A stretch of DNA of 8,255 bases from positions 1-8,255 of the forward strand of contig JAJYQH010000109.1 of the NCBI GenBank assembly GCA_021794705.1, in the 5' to 3' direction. Positions 4,842-8,255 of this stretch are shown in pieces (the stretch's first letter is position 1; every line of letters begins with the position of its first letter). Position numbers and translations under genes: made by a program. The notes beneath the pieces are model-generated. The model was not told the DNA's origin. It did no database searches and worked only from the letters and a program-made list of their open reading frames with translations. This stretch comes from Actinomycetes bacterium (GTDB lineage: Bacteria; Actinomycetota; Actinomycetes; Propionibacteriales; Propionibacteriaceae).

Positions 4842-7049
4842 ATGAGACCGGCAGGTCTGCTGGCCGACCCCTTCGAGGGACGGCCGATCGGGGAGCGGAT
4901 GCGCCATGCCCTCGCCCTGTTCCTCCTCGCCACCTGGGTGCTCGGCCTCGTCGTCCAGCTGAGCCGCCCGCCCGCCTACCCGCCGTGGTTCGGTGTGGGG
5001 GCGAACGCGGCGCTGGCGGCGGCGATCCTTGTCCTGCTGGTCAGCTGGCGCTCGCCCCTCGGGTCCCTGCGGGCGACCCAGGCGACAGTGGTCCTGGCCG
5101 CCGTCGTGCGGCTGGTCGAGGCCACCGCACTGCACCAGCCCGCGGGGCTGGTCGATTACCTGCCGATGACCTACGTGCTCACGATGGCCCTGGGCGGGAC
5201 GGGCATCGCCTTCCGCCCCGCCGTCGGCCTGCCGGTCATGCTCGCCAACCTCGCCGGGCTGCTGATCGAGCGGGTCCGCTCCGTGGGCATGCTTCAGTCT
5301 GGCGCGGAGGCGGGGTACATCGCGGCCGCGGGCCTCGCCGGCTTCCTCCTGGCCCGGACGCTCAGCGACGAGTTGGCGCGCGTCGAGCGGGCGGCCGCCA
5401 CCACCCAGCAGCGCCGCAACGAGGCGGTACTGGCCATGGAGCGCACGGGGTTGCGCGAGCGCTGGGATGCGCTCGTCCACGACACCGTCCTCGCCTCGCT
5501 CACCCTCGCCGCGCGCGGCCAGGTGGAGGAGGCGGCGGCGCTCGCCCGCGACGCCCTGCGTGGGCTGTCCGGGTCGCGGCCGGTCCAGGACGACCCGGTC
5601 CAGGCGATCGCCGCGCATGCCGGCCGCCTGGGCCTCGACGCGCAGATCGACGTGGGCGGCTGGCTGCCCGGGCGTCCCGGGGAGGCGCTCGTCGTGGCCA
5701 CCTGCGAGGCCCTCACCAACATCGCCCGACACTCCGGGGAACTCCGGGCGAGGGTGTCGTCCGCGTGGACCGACGAGGGGCTCCTCCGCGTCATCATCGA
5801 GGATGACGGGCGCGGGTTCGACCCCGCCCGGGTCGGCGAGCGCAGGCTAGGCATCCGGCAGGCGATCCACGCATCGATGCGGGCGGTCGGGGGCGGTGCC
5901 GCCATCGAGTCGAGTCCGGGCGCCGGAACCCGCGTCATCCTGCACGCCCTGCCGATCGAACCCGCGCCGGTGGACGCCGGCGACACCCGGTCGTGGAGCA
6001 TGGCCTCCCTCGCCTGGTTCTCGGTGCTGTTCGCCCTCCAGATTGCCAGCGGAGTCGTCATCGGCGGCCTCTACCTGCACGACCAGGTGAGCACGGCGGT
6101 GAGCGTCGCCGGGATGATCCTCATCCCCGTGCTCACCGTGCTCCTCGCGGTCGTCCCGGTTCGCCGGGGCTGGTGGGTCGCCCTCCTCGTCACGGTGGGT
6201 GTCGTCTGGGCGGCGCTGCTGGGCAACGTCCGCGACCTGTCGGTGATCGACTGGCGCACGTGGTTCGTCGGCTCGTTCGACTCCGCGGTCGTGCTCATCG
6301 CCCTCCGCGACCGGCTCCGGCGGGCGCTGCTCGTCATCGCGGGGGCGACGCTGGCGGGCTCCGTCGCGCTCCTCGCGCGGGGGGCCTTCTCGGCCTGGGC
6401 ACTCATCGAGGCCACCTACCAGACGCTGATCTGGGCGGCGGTGAGCGGATACTCCCGGCGGCTGATGGACCGCGCCAGCGCGCAGGTGGCGGGGGAGGCG
6501 GCCGCACAGGTGCAGGCGTGGCGCGAGGAGCAGGTGGCCGACGCCCGTGACGAGGAGATCCGCACGCGTCGCCGGTCGCTGGACGCCGACGTCGTGCCGA
6601 TGCTCCGCCGGGTGGCGGCGGGCGAAGTGCTCGCCGACGACGACCGGCGGACCTGCGCGCTCCTGGAAGCGACGACGCGCGACCAGCTGGCCGCGGCCAC
6701 CCTGCTCACCGGGCCGCTGGCGGCGTCCATCAAGGGCGCGAGGCAGCGAGGGGTCAGCGTGTCCATCGCCGGACGTCGCGACCCCGGAACCGATCTGCGC
6801 GCGTTCCATGAGGCGGCCGCCCGCATGCTCGCGATCGCGGAGCGCGGCGACCGCGTCCACCTGGTGTGGCGCGACACCATGGCGGAGCGGTCCGGCAGTG
6901 CCTGCCTCGTCGGCGCCGGTGTCGGCGGCCGATGGCCCGCGGACGTCATGCTGTCGGCCAACCGGACCCGCTGCGACGTCTCGGTCGACGACGATTCGGT
7001 GCTGGTCGAACTGGCCGCGTCCCCGTCCTATTCGGCCAGCGTCGCGTAG
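4842..7049 (+). CDS. Membrane histidine kinase with a second, degenerate membrane-transmitter unit
   Basis: Sensor kinase of 735 residues in the inner membrane, presumed to phosphorylate the upstream response regulator. Order of parts: hydrophobic segments at about 20-40, 52-68, 79-95, 105-123, 126-142 and 156-172; a helical linker; a HisKA_3-like dimerization helix with RWDALVHDTVLASL (phospho-acceptor H213); an HATPase domain with N box EALTNIARHS (N293), EDDGRGFDP (D322, G323, G325), LGI (G337) and GAGT (360-363). A second hydrophobic block then spans about 388-536, followed by a charged, probably coiled-coil linker (538-575) and a region (570-725) shaped like another transmitter. In that second copy LDADVVPML replaces VHDTVLASL and HEAAARML replaces the N box, with no DGxG, so it should not bind ATP or be phosphorylated. 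There is no PAS, GAF or large extracellular domain, so the signal is probably sensed in or near the membrane. The start ATG lies 5 bases after the regulator stop and has a weak ribosome binding site. The 3' end overlaps the convergent reductase gene by 22 bases. Confidence 0.9.
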   Translation: MRPAGLLADPFEGRPIGERMRHALALFLLATWVLGLVVQLSRPPAYPPWFGVGANAALAAAILVLLVSWRSPLGSLRATQATVVLAAVVRLVEATALHQPAGLVDYLPMTYVLTMALGGTGIAFRPAVGLPVMLANLAGLLIERVRSVGMLQSGAEAGYIAAAGLAGFLLARTLSDELARVERAAATTQQRRNEAVLAMERTGLRERWDALVHDTVLASLTLAARGQVEEAAALARDALRGLSGSRPVQDDPVQAIAAHAGRLGLDAQIDVGGWLPGRPGEALVVATCEALTNIARHSGELRARVSSAWTDEGLLRVIIEDDGRGFDPARVGERRLGIRQAIHASMRAVGGGAAIESSPGAGTRVILHALPIEPAPVDAGDTRSWSMASLAWFSVLFALQIASGVVIGGLYLHDQVSTAVSVAGMILIPVLTVLLAVVPVRRGWWVALLVTVGVVWAALLGNVRDLSVIDWRTWFVGSFDSAVVLIALRDRLRRALLVIAGATLAGSVALLARGAFSAWALIEATYQTLIWAAVSGYSRRLMDRASAQVAGEAAAQVQAWREEQVADARDEEIRTRRRSLDADVVPMLRRVAAGEVLADDDRRTCALLEATTRDQLAAATLLTGPLAASIKGARQRGVSVSIAGRRDPGTDLRAFHEAAARMLAIAERGDRVHLVWRDTMAERSGSACLVGAGVGGRWPADVMLSANRTRCDVSVDDDSVLVELAASPSYSASVA

Positions 7050-8255
7050 TCGACGTCGGGGTCGGCGAGGCGGTCGGGGTCGACCCGGGTGCCGCCCGCG
7101 ATGAGCGGTTCGACCTGCTTCGGCACGTCCCAGACGTTGACGTTCATCGCGGCTCTGATCCGTTGATCGGCGTCCAGCCAGAAGGCGACGAACTCCCGGG
7201 CGCCGAGGTCACCGCGCACGACGACGCGGTCGTAGCTGCCGGCCGGCGCCCACCCGACGTACTCCATGCCCAGGTCGTACTGGTCGCTGTAGAAGTAGGG
7301 GAGCCGCGTGTACTGGTCGCCGCCCCCGAGCAGCGCGGCCACGGCGACCCGCGGCTGGTACAGGGCGGCGGCCCAGTGCTCCACCCGCACCCGCTGCTCG
7401 AGCACCGGGTGGGCGTGGTTGGCGATGTCGCCGACCGCGTAGATGTCGGGATCGCTGGTGCGCAGCGACGCGTCGACGAGCAGCCCGTTGTCGCTCGCCA
7501 GGTCGCCCAGCCCCTCGATGCCGAGATTGGGGGTGGCGCCGATCCCGACGACGACGGCGTCGGCATCGATCGTCTCGCCGCCGCGCAGGCGGACGCCCAC
7601 CGCCCGCTCGCCGTCGGTGAGGATCGAATCGATCTCGACCTCCGAGCGCAGGTCGACCCCGTGGTCGCGGTGCAGCCCGGCGAACACCTCGGCCATCTCG
7701 GGTCCGAGCACCGTCAGCAGCGGGAGGCGGCCGCGTCCCAGGACGGTCACGTCGGTGCCCGCGTCCCGCGCCGCGGCGGCCACCTCGAGGGCGATCCAGC
7801 CGAAGCCGATGATGACGAGGCGCCGGCCGGCACCGAAGCAGGCGCGGATGGCGTCGGAGTCGTCGCGCGTGCGCAGGTAGTGGACACCGGGAGCCTCGCC
7901 TCCCGGCACGGGCAGGCCCCGGGGGCTCGAGCCGGTGGCCAGCACCAGCTTGTCGTAGCCGAGGGTCGTCCCGTCGTCGAGCCGCACCTCGTGCCGACCG
8001 GCTGCCAGCGAGGTGACCCGCCTGCCGAGCCGCAGGTCGATGCCGTGCTCGGCGTACCAGTCCTCGGGATGGACGAGCGCCTTGTCGAAGCCCGCCTTTC
8101 CCGCGAGGTAGTCCTTCGAGAGCGGGGGACGCTGGTAGGGCGGCAGGGCCTCGGCCCCGACGAGGGTGACCTCACCCTCGAAGCCCTGCTTGCGCAGCGC
8201 CTCGGCGGCCTTCGCGCCGCCCAGGCCGCCGCCGACGATGACGACCCGGCGGACC
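7028..8255 (-). CDS. FAD-dependent ferredoxin/rubredoxin reductase-type oxidoreductase (start just outside window)
   Basis: Flavoprotein predicted to move electrons between NAD(P)H and a small iron-sulfur carrier such as ferredoxin or rubredoxin, in the cytoplasm. 408 residues are visible and the usual length is about 400-420. The visible part opens with VRRVVIVGGGLGG, the FAD-binding GxGxxG, so only a few codons are missing at the right edge. Order: FAD fold with E35 and PPYQRPPLSK (39-47); KLVLATGSSPR; NAD(P)-binding GFGWIALE (150-157); second FAD motif IYAVGDIANHAHP with D276; VRVEHWAAAL (W294); then a reductase C-terminal domain (about 315-400) with YFYSDQYDLGMEYVGWA and NVNVWDVPKQ. No Cys-x-x-Cys redox pair is seen, which separates it from glutathione and thioredoxin reductases. 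It converges on the kinase gene. The electron partner is not visible here; no ferredoxin or P450 gene lies in the window. Confidence 0.92.
   Translation of the reverse strand, partial: VRRVVIVGGGLGGAKAAEALRKQGFEGEVTLVGAEALPPYQRPPLSKDYLAGKAGFDKALVHPEDWYAEHGIDLRLGRRVTSLAAGRHEVRLDDGTTLGYDKLVLATGSSPRGLPVPGGEAPGVHYLRTRDDSDAIRACFGAGRRLVIIGFGWIALEVAAAARDAGTDVTVLGRGRLPLLTVLGPEMAEVFAGLHRDHGVDLRSEVEIDSILTDGERAVGVRLRGGETIDADAVVVGIGATPNLGIEGLGDLASDNGLLVDASLRTSDPDIYAVGDIANHAHPVLEQRVRVEHWAAALYQPRVAVAALLGGGDQYTRLPYFYSDQYDLGMEYVGWAPAGSYDRVVVRGDLGAREFVAFWLDADQRIRAAMNVNVWDVPKQVEPLIAGGTRVDPDRLADPDVDYATLAE

Noticed and set aside
1604..6730. The string CTGGCGGCGTCC recurring at several places in nuoM, nuoN and the kinase
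   Set aside because: Encodes Leu-Ala-Ala-Ser with preferred codons in hydrophobic helices, or falls in other high-GC coding context; spacing is irregular and there is no sign of a repeat family.
5847..6860. 337-codon - strand open frame opposite the kinase
   Set aside because: Shadow of the kinase; rich in Arg, Asp and Gly, with no recognizable domain.

Overview
The window looks like chromosomal DNA from a high-GC Gram-positive bacterium, most likely an actinobacterium. Third codon positions are almost all G or C, GTG starts are used, and the proteins resemble actinobacterial families. Coding density is high: six genes fill nearly everything except one gap of about 230 bases. I saw no RNA genes, insertion sequences, CRISPR arrays or tandem repeats.

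Bases 2-3968 (+ strand) hold the end of a nuo (respiratory complex I) operon: the C-terminal part of nuoL, then complete nuoM and nuoN. Both junctions are 4-base stop/start overlaps (GTGA and ATGA), which points to translational coupling. The three proteins are the antiporter-like proton-pumping subunits of the membrane arm. They keep most of the buried lysines, but each differs from the textbook consensus at one charged or polar channel residue (His to Gln in NuoL, Glu to Asp in NuoM, Glu to Leu in NuoN). This suggests a divergent, possibly second or FAD/NADH-module-less complex I, but the genes that would decide this lie upstream of the window. A perfect 14-bp inverted repeat 17 bases after nuoN is the likely transcription terminator.

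Bases 3969-4197 separate the nuo operon from a two-component system. The gap holds the terminator and a compound dyad symmetry (4111-4144) that is a candidate operator or leader hairpin. Next come a LuxR/NarL-type response regulator (4198-4836) and, five bases later, its presumed sensor kinase (4842-7049). The kinase is the most unusual gene here. It appears to be an internal tandem of two membrane-plus-transmitter units in one 735-residue chain: the first transmitter has the phospho-accepting His and ATP-binding boxes, and the second has lost both.

On the - strand, running towards the kinase and overlapping its 3' end by 22 bases, is an almost complete FAD-dependent ferredoxin/rubredoxin reductase-type gene; its first few codons lie beyond the right edge. 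Its pyridine-nucleotide site lacks the usual acidic residue and carries arginines, which suggests NADPH rather than NADH use. The redox theme shared by the nuo genes and the reductase makes a redox or respiratory signal for the two-component system plausible, but nothing in the sequence proves a regulatory link.
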